A stretch of 64,000 nucleotides of DNA from Mycobacterium ostraviense (GTDB lineage: Bacteria; Actinomycetota; Actinomycetes; Mycobacteriales; Mycobacteriaceae): the NCBI RefSeq assembly GCF_002705925.1, contig NZ_NKRE01000001.1, positions 2,137,860-2,201,859 of the forward strand. The letters run 5' to 3'. The position numbers and the translations under genes are program-made. Below, one piece after another: positions 27,238 through 36,314 of the stretch; within the stretch, counting starts at the first letter, position 1, and every line of letters starts with the position of its first letter. The notes under the pieces are model-generated. The model worked only from the letters and a program-made list of their open reading frames with translations. It was not told where the DNA came from and searched no databases.

Positions 27238-27626
27238 TCGACTAGCTAGGTAGGCGGCAGGGCCGGAAAGTTCACTGCGTGAGGCCGGCGATTCTCCTGA
27301 CGAGCTTTTCGGTGAGCGCCGGGCGGTCGAGAGGTCCCAATTGCCGAAGATCGGCGCGGCTGGGCTTCTCGCGGGTGGCCATACGGTGCATGCCCACCAG
27401 AGCAGGAAGCTGTCTTCGTGCGGATCCGCGTTGGTCGACGAGCCGTCGCAACGCCGAACAAGTGGTGCACGAACTCGGGCTATGCGCAGGCCTGCGCCAC
27501 ATCGCCAAGCGCGGAAAGACACCGACGAGATAGTCGCGACCTGGACCGACCTACTGGTCTTCGTCATGGTGATAGTGGGCGCCGTCGGCATCACCATGTC
27601 GTCGAGCTGACACTGCCCCTGACCCG
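27226..27626. other. About 400 bases without a recognisable gene
   Basis: Short open frames exist on both strands. One plus-strand fragment ends HELGLCAGLRHIAKRGKTPT and a minus-strand one ends LTEKLVRRIAGLTQ; neither has a proper start with RBS nor a known family. It looks like decayed coding DNA between the dormancy-type genes and tRNA-Tyr. Confidence 0.4.
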
Positions 27627-27710
27627 TGGTGGCAGGTACAGGATTCGAACCTGTGTAGCTTTCGCGACGGATTTACAGTCCGCTCCCATTGGCCGCTCGG
27701 GCAACCTGCC
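27627..27710 (-). tRNA. tRNA-Tyr (GTA)
   Basis: On the minus strand the acceptor arms GGCAGGT and ACCTGCC pair, the T-arm is CAGGTTCGAATCCTG and the anticodon loop is ACTGTAAATC, giving anticodon GTA. A long variable arm, as in bacterial tRNA-Tyr (type II), lies between anticodon and T arms. The 3' CCA is encoded (27627-27629). The gene is adjacent to and divergent from yajQ. Confidence 0.95.
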
Positions 27711-27775
27711 GCCAGACAGGTTACAACGACCGGGTAGACAAAGCACAAACGGCTATCGAAGAAGGGACGGATCGA

Positions 27776-28267
27776 ATGGCGGACTCATCGTTCGACATCG
27801 TCAGCAAGGTCGACCGGCAGGAAGTCGACAACGCGCTCAACCAGGCGGCCAAGGAACTGGCCACACGGTTCGACTTCCGCGGCACCGACACCAAGATCGC
27901 GTGGAAGGGTGAGGAGGCCGTCGAACTGACCTCGTCGACCGAGGAGCGTGCCAAGGCCGCCGTCGACGTCTTCAAGGAAAAGCTGATCCGCCGAGACATC
28001 TCGATGAAGGCCTTCGACGCCGGCGAGCCGCAGGCCTCCGGCAAGACCTACAAGGTCACCGGCACCATCAAGCAAGGCATCAGCAGCGAGAACGCCAAGA
28101 AGATCACCAAGCTGATCCGCGACGAAGGACCCAAGACTGTCAAGACCCAGATCCAGGGCGACGAGATTCGGGTCACCAGCAAGAAGCGCGACGACCTGCA
28201 GGCCGTCATCGCGATGCTGAAGAACGCCGACCTGGACGTGGCGCTGCAGTTCGTCAACTACCGATAG
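27776..28267 (+). CDS. YajQ family nucleotide-binding protein (Rv0566c-like)
   Basis: A 163-residue YajQ protein with the start [20 protein letters not shown], the segment [15 protein letters not shown] and the end ALQFVNYR. It has two ferredoxin-like halves; family members bind RNA, GTP or cyclic-di-GMP. The same length as Mtb Rv0566c. ATG 27776 matches the family start. A large hairpin begins at its stop codon. This gene marks the start of continuous synteny with Mtb. Confidence 0.93.
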   Translation: MADSSFDIVSKVDRQEVDNALNQAAKELATRFDFRGTDTKIAWKGEEAVELTSSTEERAKAAVDVFKEKLIRRDISMKAFDAGEPQASGKTYKVTGTIKQGISSENAKKITKLIRDEGPKTVKTQIQGDEIRVTSKKRDDLQAVIAMLKNADLDVALQFVNYR

Positions 28268-28337
28268 GCGCCGCCGAGCGTAACGCCACGGCGAGATTTC
28301 GCGCCGAATTTCGCCCTGGCGTTACGCTCGCGGCGCC
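28267..28337. repeat. Long imperfect hairpin element after yajQ
   Basis: Arms GGCGCCGCCGAGCGTAACGCCA and the complementary TGGCGTTACGCTCGCGGCGCC are nearly perfect over ~21 bases, with a ~28-base interior that is itself partly symmetric (CGAGATTTCGCGCCGAATTTCG). It could terminate yajQ. The core CGAGCGTRACGC recurs at 51205-51260, so it looks like a dispersed palindromic element. Confidence 0.75.
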
Positions 28338-28413
28338 GCATTCGCGTCATGCAGTAACCGCGCGGCAGCCATCCCGTGGCCCGACCAACCGGTGGGTGCC
28401 TACTCTGGTGAGC

Positions 28414-29910
28414 ATGACCGTGAACCCTCACGAAGCCATCGCCACGGCCTACCTCGACGTCGTCATCGTCGGCGCCGGGATCTCCGGCCTCGGCGCGGCC
28501 TACCGGCTGCTGCAACGCAACCCCGAACTCTCCTACACCATCCTGGAGCGGCGCGAGCGGATCGGCGGCACCTGGGACCTGTTCCGCTACCCGGGGGTGC
28601 GCTCCGACAGCAGCATCTTCACGCTGAGCTTTCCCTACGAGCCATGGACCCGAAAGGAGGGCGTCGCCGACGGCGAGCATATCCGCGAATACCTGACCAC
28701 CACCGCCCACAAGTACGGCATCGACCGCCACATCCGGTTCAGCAGTCACGTCTTGGCAGCGGACTGGGATTCGGCCACCGACACCTGGACTGTCACCTTC
28801 GAGGAAGGCGGCGTCGTACAGCAATGCCGCAGCCGGTTCGTGTTCTTCGGCAGCGGTTACTACAACTACGACGAGGGCTACACCCCCGAGTTCCCCGGCA
28901 TCGAGCAGTTCGGCGGCACCGTGGTGCATCCGCAGCACTGGCCGGAAGACCTGGACTACGCCGGCAAGAAGGTCGTGGTGATCGGCAGCGGTGCCACCGC
29001 CGTCACGCTGATCCCGTCCATGGCGGACAAGGCCGGCAAGGTGACCATGCTGCAGCGGTCGCCGACATATCTCATCTCGGCGTCCAAGTACGGCAGGTTT
29101 GCCGCTGGCGCTCGTCAAGTGCTGCCCCGCAAGGCTTCGCATCTGGCCATCCGGATGTACAACGCACTGCTGGAGGCGGCGCTCTGGTTCTTGTCCCGCA
29201 AGACGCCGCGACTCATGAAGTGGCTGCTGCGGCGCACGGCGATCAAGAACCTGCCCGCCGGCTACGACGTCGACACCCACTTCAAGCCCACGTACAACCC
29301 GTGGGACCAGCGGCTGTGCCTGATTCCCGACGCCGACCTCTACACCGCCATCGCCGACGGGCGCGCCGACGTGGTCACCGATCACATCGACCATTTCGAC
29401 GCCACCGGCATCGCGCTCAAGTCCGGCGAACACCTCGATGCCGATATCGTCGTCACCGCCACCGGCCTGCGGCTGCAGGCGCTCGGCGGCGTCAAGATCA
29501 GCTTGGACGGCGTCGAGATCAATCCCTGCGACCGCTTCGTCTACAAGGCGCACATGCTCGAAGACGTGCCTAACCTGTTCTGGTGTGTTGGCTATACGAA
29601 TGCGTCCTGGACGTTGCGTGCCGACATGACGGCGCGGGCGACGGCAAAGTTGTTGGCGCACATGGCTGCTCACGGCTACACCCATGCCTATCCGCACCGT
29701 GGCGACGAACCGTTGACCGAAAAGCCCTCCTGGGACATTAAGGCCGGCTATGTGCTGCGCTCGCTGCACGCGCTGCCCAAGTCAGGCACCAAACGGCCGT
29801 GGAATGTGCGGCAGAACTACTTCGCCGACGCCATCGACTACCGGTTCGACCGCATCGAGGAGGCGATGGTGTTCGGCCGTGCCGCCGACCGGGCGGCGGT
29901 AGCGGGCTAA
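28414..29910 (+). CDS. Flavin monooxygenase, Baeyer-Villiger type (Rv0565c-like)
   Basis: A 498-residue protein. The FAD motif is VIVGAGISGLGAAYRLL; the BVMO-type segment GGTWDLFRYPGVRSDS follows; the NADPH motif is VVVIGSGATAVTLIP; a later TATGLRLQ supports the group. It resembles EthA-type monooxygenases and Mtb Rv0565c by position and size. Reaction: NADPH/O2-dependent insertion of oxygen next to a carbonyl, or S-oxidation; real substrate unknown. In Mtb such enzymes can activate thioamide drugs. ATG 28414 was chosen at the family start; no clear RBS, possibly leaderless. Confidence 0.9.
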   Translation: MTVNPHEAIATAYLDVVIVGAGISGLGAAYRLLQRNPELSYTILERRERIGGTWDLFRYPGVRSDSSIFTLSFPYEPWTRKEGVADGEHIREYLTTTAHKYGIDRHIRFSSHVLAADWDSATDTWTVTFEEGGVVQQCRSRFVFFGSGYYNYDEGYTPEFPGIEQFGGTVVHPQHWPEDLDYAGKKVVVIGSGATAVTLIPSMADKAGKVTMLQRSPTYLISASKYGRFAAGARQVLPRKASHLAIRMYNALLEAALWFLSRKTPRLMKWLLRRTAIKNLPAGYDVDTHFKPTYNPWDQRLCLIPDADLYTAIADGRADVVTDHIDHFDATGIALKSGEHLDADIVVTATGLRLQALGGVKISLDGVEINPCDRFVYKAHMLEDVPNLFWCVGYTNASWTLRADMTARATAKLLAHMAAHGYTHAYPHRGDEPLTEKPSWDIKAGYVLRSLHALPKSGTKRPWNVRQNYFADAIDYRFDRIEEAMVFGRAADRAAVAG

Positions 29911-29936
29911 CGGCCGGTTAACGGCGGGCAGGCGGG

Positions 29937-31454
29937 CTAGGCGGGTTTCGCCGATTCGCCGGCTGGGATTTTCTTGCCGCAGTTCGGGCAGAACTTCTCG
30001 GCAGGGTGGTGCGCCGCTCCGCAGTTGGCACAGAAGTGCGGCTCGCTCGACGGAGCGGGAACAAGGCCCAGCGGCCGGACCGTGCCGTTCGCTCGCGGCG
30101 GCTGGGTATCCGCAGCAGCGGCTGCGGCGGCTTCGGCGGCGGCCTTGGCTTCGGCTATGGCTTCGGCTTCGGCTATGGCTTCGGCTTCGGCTTCGGTGCG
30201 ACGCTGCCGACGGCTCTTGCGCACCATGAAGGTCACCCAGCCAGCCACCGTCAGCAGCAGCAAGACGCCGCTTACTGCGTACCACACCGGTTTTGAGCGA
30301 AGAAACACCGGCGCATCACCGTACTGCTGACGTAGGTTGGCCGCACTCGTCTTGAGATCGGCCACGCCCGGATAGTCGGGTGACAGCGCCAGGGCCTGGT
30401 CGAAATCGTAGATCGCGTCGCTGTACTGGCCCGAGAAGTAGTGGTTGAGCCCTTGGCGGTAGTACAGGTCGGCGGGTCCGAGCATCGGCTTGACACTCTT
30501 GCCGGCCAGTAGCGCCGCGAGACTGTCTGCGGGCGCGATGAAGTTGAACGGTTGCGGTTCGCCGACGGGGCCGAAACTGTTGACGCCGATCACCTTGCCG
30601 TTGAGTGCGATGGTCGGCCCACCGCTCATGCCCTCGGCGACCGGTGCATCGATCTCATACATCGGACTCGACCCCATGGTCGACTTCTTGCTCACCTTGC
30701 CGCTCTTGTTCGTCGGGTCCAGCGACATACCGGTGACCCGCTGCGTCGTCTCCGGGAAACCCACCGCGAGAACCGGCGCCCCGATGCTGACGTCGGCGTC
30801 GGTGGCGAGTTCCGACGACGGCAGGTTGTGCTTTTGCACGTTGAGCAGCGCGACGTCGCCTTTGCCCATCGGCCGGAAGTCCACGACGGTGGCCGGGAGC
30901 TTCTCGGCAAGCTTTGTCCCGGTTCCGTATCCCAGCATGAGGCTGATCTCGGGCCCCCGGTCGGGGGTCGGACCTTCGACCCGCGCGTTCTTGGTGAGCC
31001 AGTCCAGCGTCGCACCGGGATTCTGGCCCACCGGCGAGTCGGGATAATGCGCCACGTATTCACTGGCTGCACGCTTGAGTATCAGCTGCTTGGCCGTCTC
31101 CGGATCGACGCAGTGACCTGCGGTCGCCACCCACCCGTCAGGATTGACGACAAATGCGGTGCAAGTCCACGTCGCCGTGAAGGGGATACCCGAACCTTCG
31201 CCGAACAGTGACAGCAGCTGGCCGTCGGGCAGCCGGACCTGACCGTGAGCCTGGGCCGCAAGATATAAAACGGCCGGCCGGATCATCGCCGCCGCTCGCT
31301 GTTCCGGGTTAGCCTGCGGGCGCCCACCGTCGGCGGACGCGATCCCCGGCGACCCGGCCAGCAGCGCCAGCGCGGCCACGATCAGCGGTACGAACGTCCG
31401 GAGGCAACACGAGGGCAGACGCCTCTCGCGCGACCGGCTCGCTCGTCGCGACAT
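29937..31454 (-). CDS. Membrane-anchored trypsin-like serine protease with TPR and zinc ribbon
   Basis: A 505-residue multidomain protein. Signal peptide ~1-42 (ending IASADG); trypsin-like domain ~50-310 with H114 (TAGHC), D200 (GKGDVALLNV) and S277 (EGMSGGPT); a TPR-like pair ~328-362 (YYRQGLNHYFSGQYSDAIYD); one membrane helix ~389-411 followed by a basic stop (RKSRRQRR); a Glu/Ala coiled segment; and a C-terminal zinc ribbon C475/C478 and C489/C492. The protease therefore faces outward and the ribbon inward. Target unknown. It is not at this locus in Mtb as I remember it. [11 protein letters not shown] precedes the ATG, and a perfect DosR-type box lies about 60 bases upstream. Confidence 0.88.
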   Translation of the reverse strand: MSRRASRSRERRLPSCCLRTFVPLIVAALALLAGSPGIASADGGRPQANPEQRAAAMIRPAVLYLAAQAHGQVRLPDGQLLSLFGEGSGIPFTATWTCTAFVVNPDGWVATAGHCVDPETAKQLILKRAASEYVAHYPDSPVGQNPGATLDWLTKNARVEGPTPDRGPEISLMLGYGTGTKLAEKLPATVVDFRPMGKGDVALLNVQKHNLPSSELATDADVSIGAPVLAVGFPETTQRVTGMSLDPTNKSGKVSKKSTMGSSPMYEIDAPVAEGMSGGPTIALNGKVIGVNSFGPVGEPQPFNFIAPADSLAALLAGKSVKPMLGPADLYYRQGLNHYFSGQYSDAIYDFDQALALSPDYPGVADLKTSAANLRQQYGDAPVFLRSKPVWYAVSGVLLLLTVAGWVTFMVRKSRRQRRTEAEAEAIAEAEAIAEAKAAAEAAAAAAADTQPPRANGTVRPLGLVPAPSSEPHFCANCGAAHHPAEKFCPNCGKKIPAGESAKPA

Positions 31455-31514
31455 GATTCCTCCTCGATAGAACAGCTATCCTTCACCATCCCGGCGTGGT
31501 CACCCCGCCGGGTA

Positions 31515-31528
31515 GGGACCGAAGTCCC
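31515..31528 (-). promoter_or_regulatory. Perfect DosR-type box between the protease and gpsA
   Basis: GGGAC-CGAA-GTCCC (on the minus strand GGGACTTCGGTCCC), identical in core to the box at 26439-26452. It lies about 60 bases from the protease ATG and about 95 bases from the gpsA ATG. The first fits DosR spacing better. Confidence 0.65.
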
Positions 31529-31622
31529 ATGGTCGGAGGTCGTTGGTTTCGACTTCGTCTCGGGGCCGCCGGCGGCGATCCACCGCTGTCAAATGTCGGG
31601 CTACCGCAATAGGCTGTGCCCC

Positions 31623-32648
31623 ATGGCAGCTGCGAAGCGCGAACCCAAAGTCGTCGTCCTCGGTGGCGGTTCCTGGGGGACCACGGTGGCGTCCATTTGT
31701 GCACGGCGGGTGCCGACGTTGCAATGGGTGCGCTCGGAGGCGACCGCAAGCGACATCAACGACAATCACCGCAATAGCCGCTATCTCGGCAACGACGTCG
31801 TGCTCAGCGAGACGCTGCGCGCCACCACCGATTTTTCCGAAGCCGCCAACAGCGCAGACGTCGCAGTGATGGGAGTGCCCTCGCACGGCTTCCGGGGTGT
31901 GCTTACCGAGCTGAGCAAGGAACTGCGCCCTTGGGTGCCGGTGGTGTCCCTGGTCAAGGGGCTCGAGCAGGGCACCAACATGCGGATGTCGCAAATCATC
32001 GAAGAGATCCTGCCCGGTCATCCGGCGGGCATCCTCGCCGGTCCCAACATCGCCCGAGAAGTCGCCGAGGGCTATGCGGCCGCGGCGGTTCTGGCCATGC
32101 CTGATCAATATCTGGCAACCCAGCTGGCAGCATTTTTCCGGACCCGGCGCTTCCGGGTGTACACCACCGATGACGTCATCGGCGTCGAAATGGCCGGGGC
32201 TCTCAAGAATGTGTTTGCCATCGCCGCCGGTATGGGCTACTCGCTGGGCATCGGCGAGAACACGCGGGCGCTGGTGATCGCCCGCTCGTTGCGCGAAATG
32301 ACCAAACTCGGCGTCGCGATGGGGGGCGACACCGAGACCTTCCCCGGATTGGCCGGTCTGGGCGATCTGATCGTCACCTGCACCAGCCAGCGCAGCCGCA
32401 ACCGCCACGTCGGCGAACAACTGGGCGCGGGCAAACCCATCGACGAGATCATCGCGTCGATGAACCAGGTCGCCGAGGGTGTCAAGGCGGCCAGCGTGGT
32501 CATGGAATTCGCCAACGAGTACGGGCTGAACATGCCCATCGCTCGCGAAGTCGACGCGGTCATCAACCACGGCTCCACCGTCGAACAGGCCTATCACGGC
32601 CTGATGCTAGACGAGCCCGGACACGAGGTACACGGCTCAGGGTTCTAG
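31623..32648 (+). CDS. gpsA: Glycerol-3-phosphate dehydrogenase [NAD(P)+]
   Basis: A 341-residue GpsA, reducing dihydroxyacetone phosphate to sn-glycerol-3-phosphate for phospholipids. The NAD(P) motif is VVLGGGSWGTTVAS; LAGPNIAREVAEGYAAA and GVEMAGALKNVFAIAAGM, the latter containing the catalytic Lys, are conserved; PGLAGLGDLIVTCTS follows. It corresponds to Mtb Rv0564c (gpdA1). ATG 31623 is placed at the start of the basic N-terminus. It ends before the SulP insertion. Confidence 0.94.
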   Translation: MAAAKREPKVVVLGGGSWGTTVASICARRVPTLQWVRSEATASDINDNHRNSRYLGNDVVLSETLRATTDFSEAANSADVAVMGVPSHGFRGVLTELSKELRPWVPVVSLVKGLEQGTNMRMSQIIEEILPGHPAGILAGPNIAREVAEGYAAAAVLAMPDQYLATQLAAFFRTRRFRVYTTDDVIGVEMAGALKNVFAIAAGMGYSLGIGENTRALVIARSLREMTKLGVAMGGDTETFPGLAGLGDLIVTCTSQRSRNRHVGEQLGAGKPIDEIIASMNQVAEGVKAASVVMEFANEYGLNMPIAREVDAVINHGSTVEQAYHGLMLDEPGHEVHGSGF

Positions 32649-32727
32649 CTTCGCTTGCATGGCCTTCTACCTAGTCAGCGCCTATTCCGCTTGAAATCTG
32701 CGTTCGGTATGCGGGCTGCGCGCCAGC

Positions 32728-32755
32728 TTGACCCCTGTTTAGCTGCCCGAATACT
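32728..32755 (+). promoter_or_regulatory. Promoter-like element of the first SulP gene
   Basis: TTGACC, 16 bases, then AATACT. The same arrangement, with similar surrounding bases, stands before the second SulP gene (34572-34599). Conservation between the two copies supports a sigma-A-type promoter. Confidence 0.6.
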
Positions 32756-32898
32756 GTCAAGGGCAGTGTCGGGCGCCTGCAGAATACCTTCACCCGAATG
32801 TATTCGCCGGTGCGCCAACGACTTACGAGTAAGTGACCAAGGTAGTGCGGGGCGCGGTGTCGGACCGTCCCCGCAATGCCCAGACAGGGGAATTACCG

Positions 32899-34452
32899 AT
32901 GCAGCCCACCGAACCACACCACAGCCAGGCCCCGGACAAGGGCCCGCAAGTGTCGCGTACTGACCGACTGCGATCCATCATCCGGCACGACTTGCCGTCG
33001 TCGCTGGTGGTCTTTCTGATCGCACTGCCGCTGTCGGTGGGGATCGCGATCGCTTCGGACGCACCGGTGCTCTCGGGCCTGATCTCGGCAGTCGTCGGAG
33101 GAATCGTCCTCGGATTCATCGGTGGGTCACCGTTGTCGGTGAGCGGTCCGGCGAACGGGTTGATGGTCGTTACCGCCGGTCTGGTCGCCCAGTTCGGTTG
33201 GCGGGCGACGTGTCTGATCACCGTGGCCGCCGGTGTCCTGCAGCTCATCTTGGGGCTCAGCCGGATTGCCCGAGCGGTACTGGCGATCTCGCCGGTCGTC
33301 GTGCACGCGATGCTGGCCGGCATCGGAATCACGATCGCACTTCAACAAACACACGTCCTGCTGGGCGGGGAGTCGCACAGCACCTCGTGGGAAAACGTCG
33401 TTCAGCTGCCAGGACAAATCATCGGCGCGCACAAGCCAGGTATGTTCCTGGGCGTGTTGGTGATCGCCATCATGGTCGCCTGGCGCTGGGCCCCGGCCAA
33501 ACTGGCTCCGGTTCCAGGTCCGCTGGTCGCCATCGTGATCGCCACCATCATCTCGGTGGTGTTCCCGTTCGAGTTGGCCCGGATCTCGCTCACCGGGTCG
33601 CCGCTGGACGCGTTCCAGTTGCCGGGCCTTCCCGACGGGAAGTGGGGCGCCTTCGCGGTCAGCGTTCTCACCGTTGCCTTCATAGCCACCGTCGAGAGCC
33701 TGCTGGCATCGGTGTCGATCGACAGGATGCACCACGGTGCGCCCACCAACTTCAACCGCGAGTTGACCGGACAGGGCGTCGCAAACATCACCTCCGGGAT
33801 GATCGGCGGCCTCCCGATCGCCGCCGCCATCGTCCGTAGCTCCGCGAATGTGCAATCGGGCGCCAAAAGCCGCGCCTCGACGATCATGCACAGCGTCTGG
33901 ATCCTCGTTTTCACGCTGTTTTTTGCCGGGTTGATCCAGCAGATCCCCACCGCCGCACTTGCCGGCCTGCTCGTCTTCGTCGGGATCAGGCTGCTGCAGC
34001 CCGCCCATATCGAAACCGCCATGCGAAACGGGGACCTGGCCGTCTACCTGGTGACCGTCGTCGGTGTCGTATTCCTCAATCTCATGCAGGGCGTGTTAAT
34101 CGGACTCGTCCTGGCCATCGCGCTGACCGCATGGCGGGTCATGTGGTTCCGGATCCACGCCCAGCCCGCCGGTGACGAATGGCACGTGGTCGTTGAAGGG
34201 GCGGCCACCTTCCTCTCCCTACCCCGGCTGACCCAGGTGCTGGCGTCCATTCCCGCGGGCAAGACGGTCAACGTCACCATGTCGGTCATCTACCTCGATC
34301 ACGCCGCGCATCAGGCGATTGCCGACTGGCAGCGACGGCATCAAGCGACGGGAGGGGTGGTGCACATCCACGGTGGGGTCCATACCGGCCACCGTGCTCG
34401 CCGGGCGATGGACGACCTCATCGACGCTGAAGGACCCGAAACGGCGGCATAG
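32899..34452 (+). CDS. SulP family anion transporter, first copy
   Basis: A 517-residue SulP protein. About 40 hydrophilic residues precede HDLPSSLVVFLIALPLSVGIAIASDAP, the family's first-helix signature; GGSPLSVSGPANGLMV is the conserved substrate-site region; roughly 10-12 further helices follow. The C-terminus (~400-517) is a STAS-like domain (LPRLTQVLASIPAGKTVNVTM ... DHAAHQAIADWQRRH). SulP proteins carry sulfate, bicarbonate or dicarboxylates; the closest mycobacterial type is grouped with carbonic-anhydrase-linked forms, but no carbonic anhydrase domain is present. AGGGGAA stands before the ATG. A paralogue follows in tandem. Confidence 0.88.
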   Translation: MQPTEPHHSQAPDKGPQVSRTDRLRSIIRHDLPSSLVVFLIALPLSVGIAIASDAPVLSGLISAVVGGIVLGFIGGSPLSVSGPANGLMVVTAGLVAQFGWRATCLITVAAGVLQLILGLSRIARAVLAISPVVVHAMLAGIGITIALQQTHVLLGGESHSTSWENVVQLPGQIIGAHKPGMFLGVLVIAIMVAWRWAPAKLAPVPGPLVAIVIATIISVVFPFELARISLTGSPLDAFQLPGLPDGKWGAFAVSVLTVAFIATVESLLASVSIDRMHHGAPTNFNRELTGQGVANITSGMIGGLPIAAAIVRSSANVQSGAKSRASTIMHSVWILVFTLFFAGLIQQIPTAALAGLLVFVGIRLLQPAHIETAMRNGDLAVYLVTVVGVVFLNLMQGVLIGLVLAIALTAWRVMWFRIHAQPAGDEWHVVVEGAATFLSLPRLTQVLASIPAGKTVNVTMSVIYLDHAAHQAIADWQRRHQATGGVVHIHGGVHTGHRARRAMDDLIDAEGPETAA

Positions 34453-34571
34453 CGAGGGACTCTAGAGCGAAGGCCGGATTATCGCTGGCTTGTGGCAGGC
34501 TAATGCATTCGGGCTTGGGAGCGTGGGTGCGCCGAAAAAATTTGCGTTCGCTATGCAGCTAGCGCGTCCGG

Positions 34572-34599
34572 TTGACCCTTGCTTCGCCGGCAAAATACC
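34572..34599 (+). promoter_or_regulatory. Promoter-like element of the second SulP gene
   Basis: TTGACC, 16 bases, then AATACC, matching the element at 32728-32755 in spacing and flanks (both preceded by TGCGTTCG about 25-30 bases upstream). This indicates that the duplication included the promoter. Confidence 0.6.
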
Positions 34600-34745
34600 G
34601 TCGAACTCCGTAGCCAACGGGTGCCAGCCTCAAACATTGGAGTTTGGGTAGGTTTATCAGCCTGTGCGCCAACCTTTTACGACTACGTTATGTAATTCGG
34701 GGCGGGATCATCGGAACGTCCACCACGGAAACGAGGGAGCGACCG

Positions 34746-36314
34746 ATGCAACACACAAAATGCCGAGGCAAGCCGTGCCTTGACCGCGGCGATCAGGTTG
34801 ACCCAGGCAGCCAAGCGCAGTCACGAACCGATCGAGTTCGATCGGTCATCCGTCACGACCTGCCGTCTTCGCTTGTTGTTTTCCTGGTCGCGCTGCCGTT
34901 GTCATTGGGCATCGCCATCGCATCCGATGCACCGGTACTGGCAGGTCTGATTGCCGCGATTGTCGGCGGAATCGTCGGCGGAGCTGTCGGCGGATCACCG
35001 CTGCAGGTAAGTGGGCCCGCTGCCGGGCTGACCGTGGTCGTCGCCGATCTCATTGCCCAATTCGGTTGGGGATTAACCTGTTTCATCACCGCGATCGCAG
35101 GACTCATGCAAGTCCTGTTGGGGCTCAGTCGTGTTGCCCGGGCCGCCCTTGCAATCTCGCCCGTGGTCGTGCATGCGATGCTGGCCGGCATCGGGATCAC
35201 CATCGCGCTTCAGCAAACGCACGTGCTGCTCGGCGGCGAGTCCCATAGTTCGGCCTGGGACAACGTCGTTGAGCTGCCTGCGCAGATTCTCGGCGCTCAC
35301 ACGCCCGGAGTGATACTGGGCCTACTGGTGATCGCCATCATGGTCGCCTGGCGCTGGGCCCCCGCCAAGGCGGCCGCCGTTCCCGGTCCGCTGGTGGCCA
35401 TCGTGGCGGTCACCGTCGTCTCGGTAGTGTTTCCGTTTCACGTGTCGCGGATCGCGCTTGAGGGTTCACTGCTGGATGCACTGCAACGTCCGGCAATTCC
35501 GCACGGAAACTGGGGTGCCGTCGCGATCGGCGTCATCACGGTCACGCTTATCACCAGTGTCCAAAGCCTGCTGACGGCGGTCGCAACGGACAGGATGCAC
35601 AGTGGCCCGCGCTCCGAACTGGACCGCGAGTTGATCGGGCAGGGCGCCTCGAACATGGTGTCGGGAGCGATTGGCGGCCTTCCGATCGCCGGCGTCATCG
35701 TCCGCACGTCCGCAAATATCAAGGCAGGAGCCAAGACTCGCGCGTCGACGATTTTGCACGGATTCTGGGTGATGTTGTTTGCCCTTCCGTTCGCAGGTCT
35801 CATCGAGCTGATTCCCAGTGCCGCGCTCGCCGGGCTACTCATCGTCATCGGAATTCAGCTACTGCAGCCGGCGCACATCGAAACCGCGGTCAAAACCGGC
35901 GATTTCGCCATCTACCTGGTGACCATTGTCGCCGTCGTATTCCTCAATCTCCTGCATGGGGTGATGATCGGGCTTGTTCTGGCCGTCGCGATGACTGGAT
36001 GGCGGGTGATACGGGCCAAGATAGACGCTCACCCGATTGGCGACGAATGGCGTGTGGTAGTCGAGGGGACCTGCACCTTCCTGGCGCTGCCCCGACTGAC
36101 GCAGGTGCTGGCCACTATCCCGGAACGCACCACAGTCACGCTTCATATCGCGGTCAACTACCTCGACGACGCGGCGCACCAAGCGATTACAGACTGGCAG
36201 CGCCGGCACCACGCCACCGGCGGGAATGTGCACGTCCACGGTGGCCTCACGAGGGGCCATTCGTCGCGTAAAACACCACTAATCGAAGGGGAAGCGTCCG
36301 AAGCTGCCGCCTGA
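34746..36314 (+). CDS. SulP family anion transporter, second copy
   Basis: A 522-residue tandem paralogue of the gene at 32899, with the same layout: HDLPSSLVVFLVALPLSLGIAIASDAP, GGSPLQVSGPAAGLTVV, LQQTHVLLGGESHSSAW and a C-terminal STAS-like domain (LPRLTQVLATIPERTTVTL). Divergence is spread along the protein, with the hydrophilic N-terminus (Cys-containing TKCRGKPCLDRGDQV) least conserved, so the duplication is not recent. RBS GAGGGAG precedes ATG 34746. Its 3' end overlaps the convergent HicB gene by 36 bases. Confidence 0.88.
   Translation: MQHTKCRGKPCLDRGDQVDPGSQAQSRTDRVRSVIRHDLPSSLVVFLVALPLSLGIAIASDAPVLAGLIAAIVGGIVGGAVGGSPLQVSGPAAGLTVVVADLIAQFGWGLTCFITAIAGLMQVLLGLSRVARAALAISPVVVHAMLAGIGITIALQQTHVLLGGESHSSAWDNVVELPAQILGAHTPGVILGLLVIAIMVAWRWAPAKAAAVPGPLVAIVAVTVVSVVFPFHVSRIALEGSLLDALQRPAIPHGNWGAVAIGVITVTLITSVQSLLTAVATDRMHSGPRSELDRELIGQGASNMVSGAIGGLPIAGVIVRTSANIKAGAKTRASTILHGFWVMLFALPFAGLIELIPSAALAGLLIVIGIQLLQPAHIETAVKTGDFAIYLVTIVAVVFLNLLHGVMIGLVLAVAMTGWRVIRAKIDAHPIGDEWRVVVEGTCTFLALPRLTQVLATIPERTTVTLHIAVNYLDDAAHQAITDWQRRHHATGGNVHVHGGLTRGHSSRKTPLIEGEASEAAA

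Noticed and set aside
27341..27610. Plus-strand frame ending LLVFVMVIVGAVGITMSSS as a small membrane protein
   Set aside because: It has no RBS, and most of it is composition-biased text with no known family; only the last ~20 residues are hydrophobic.
28258..29769. Long minus-strand open frame opposite the flavin monooxygenase
   Set aside because: It is a shadow frame created by GC-rich codon bias; the plus strand encodes a protein with clear FAD and NADPH motifs.
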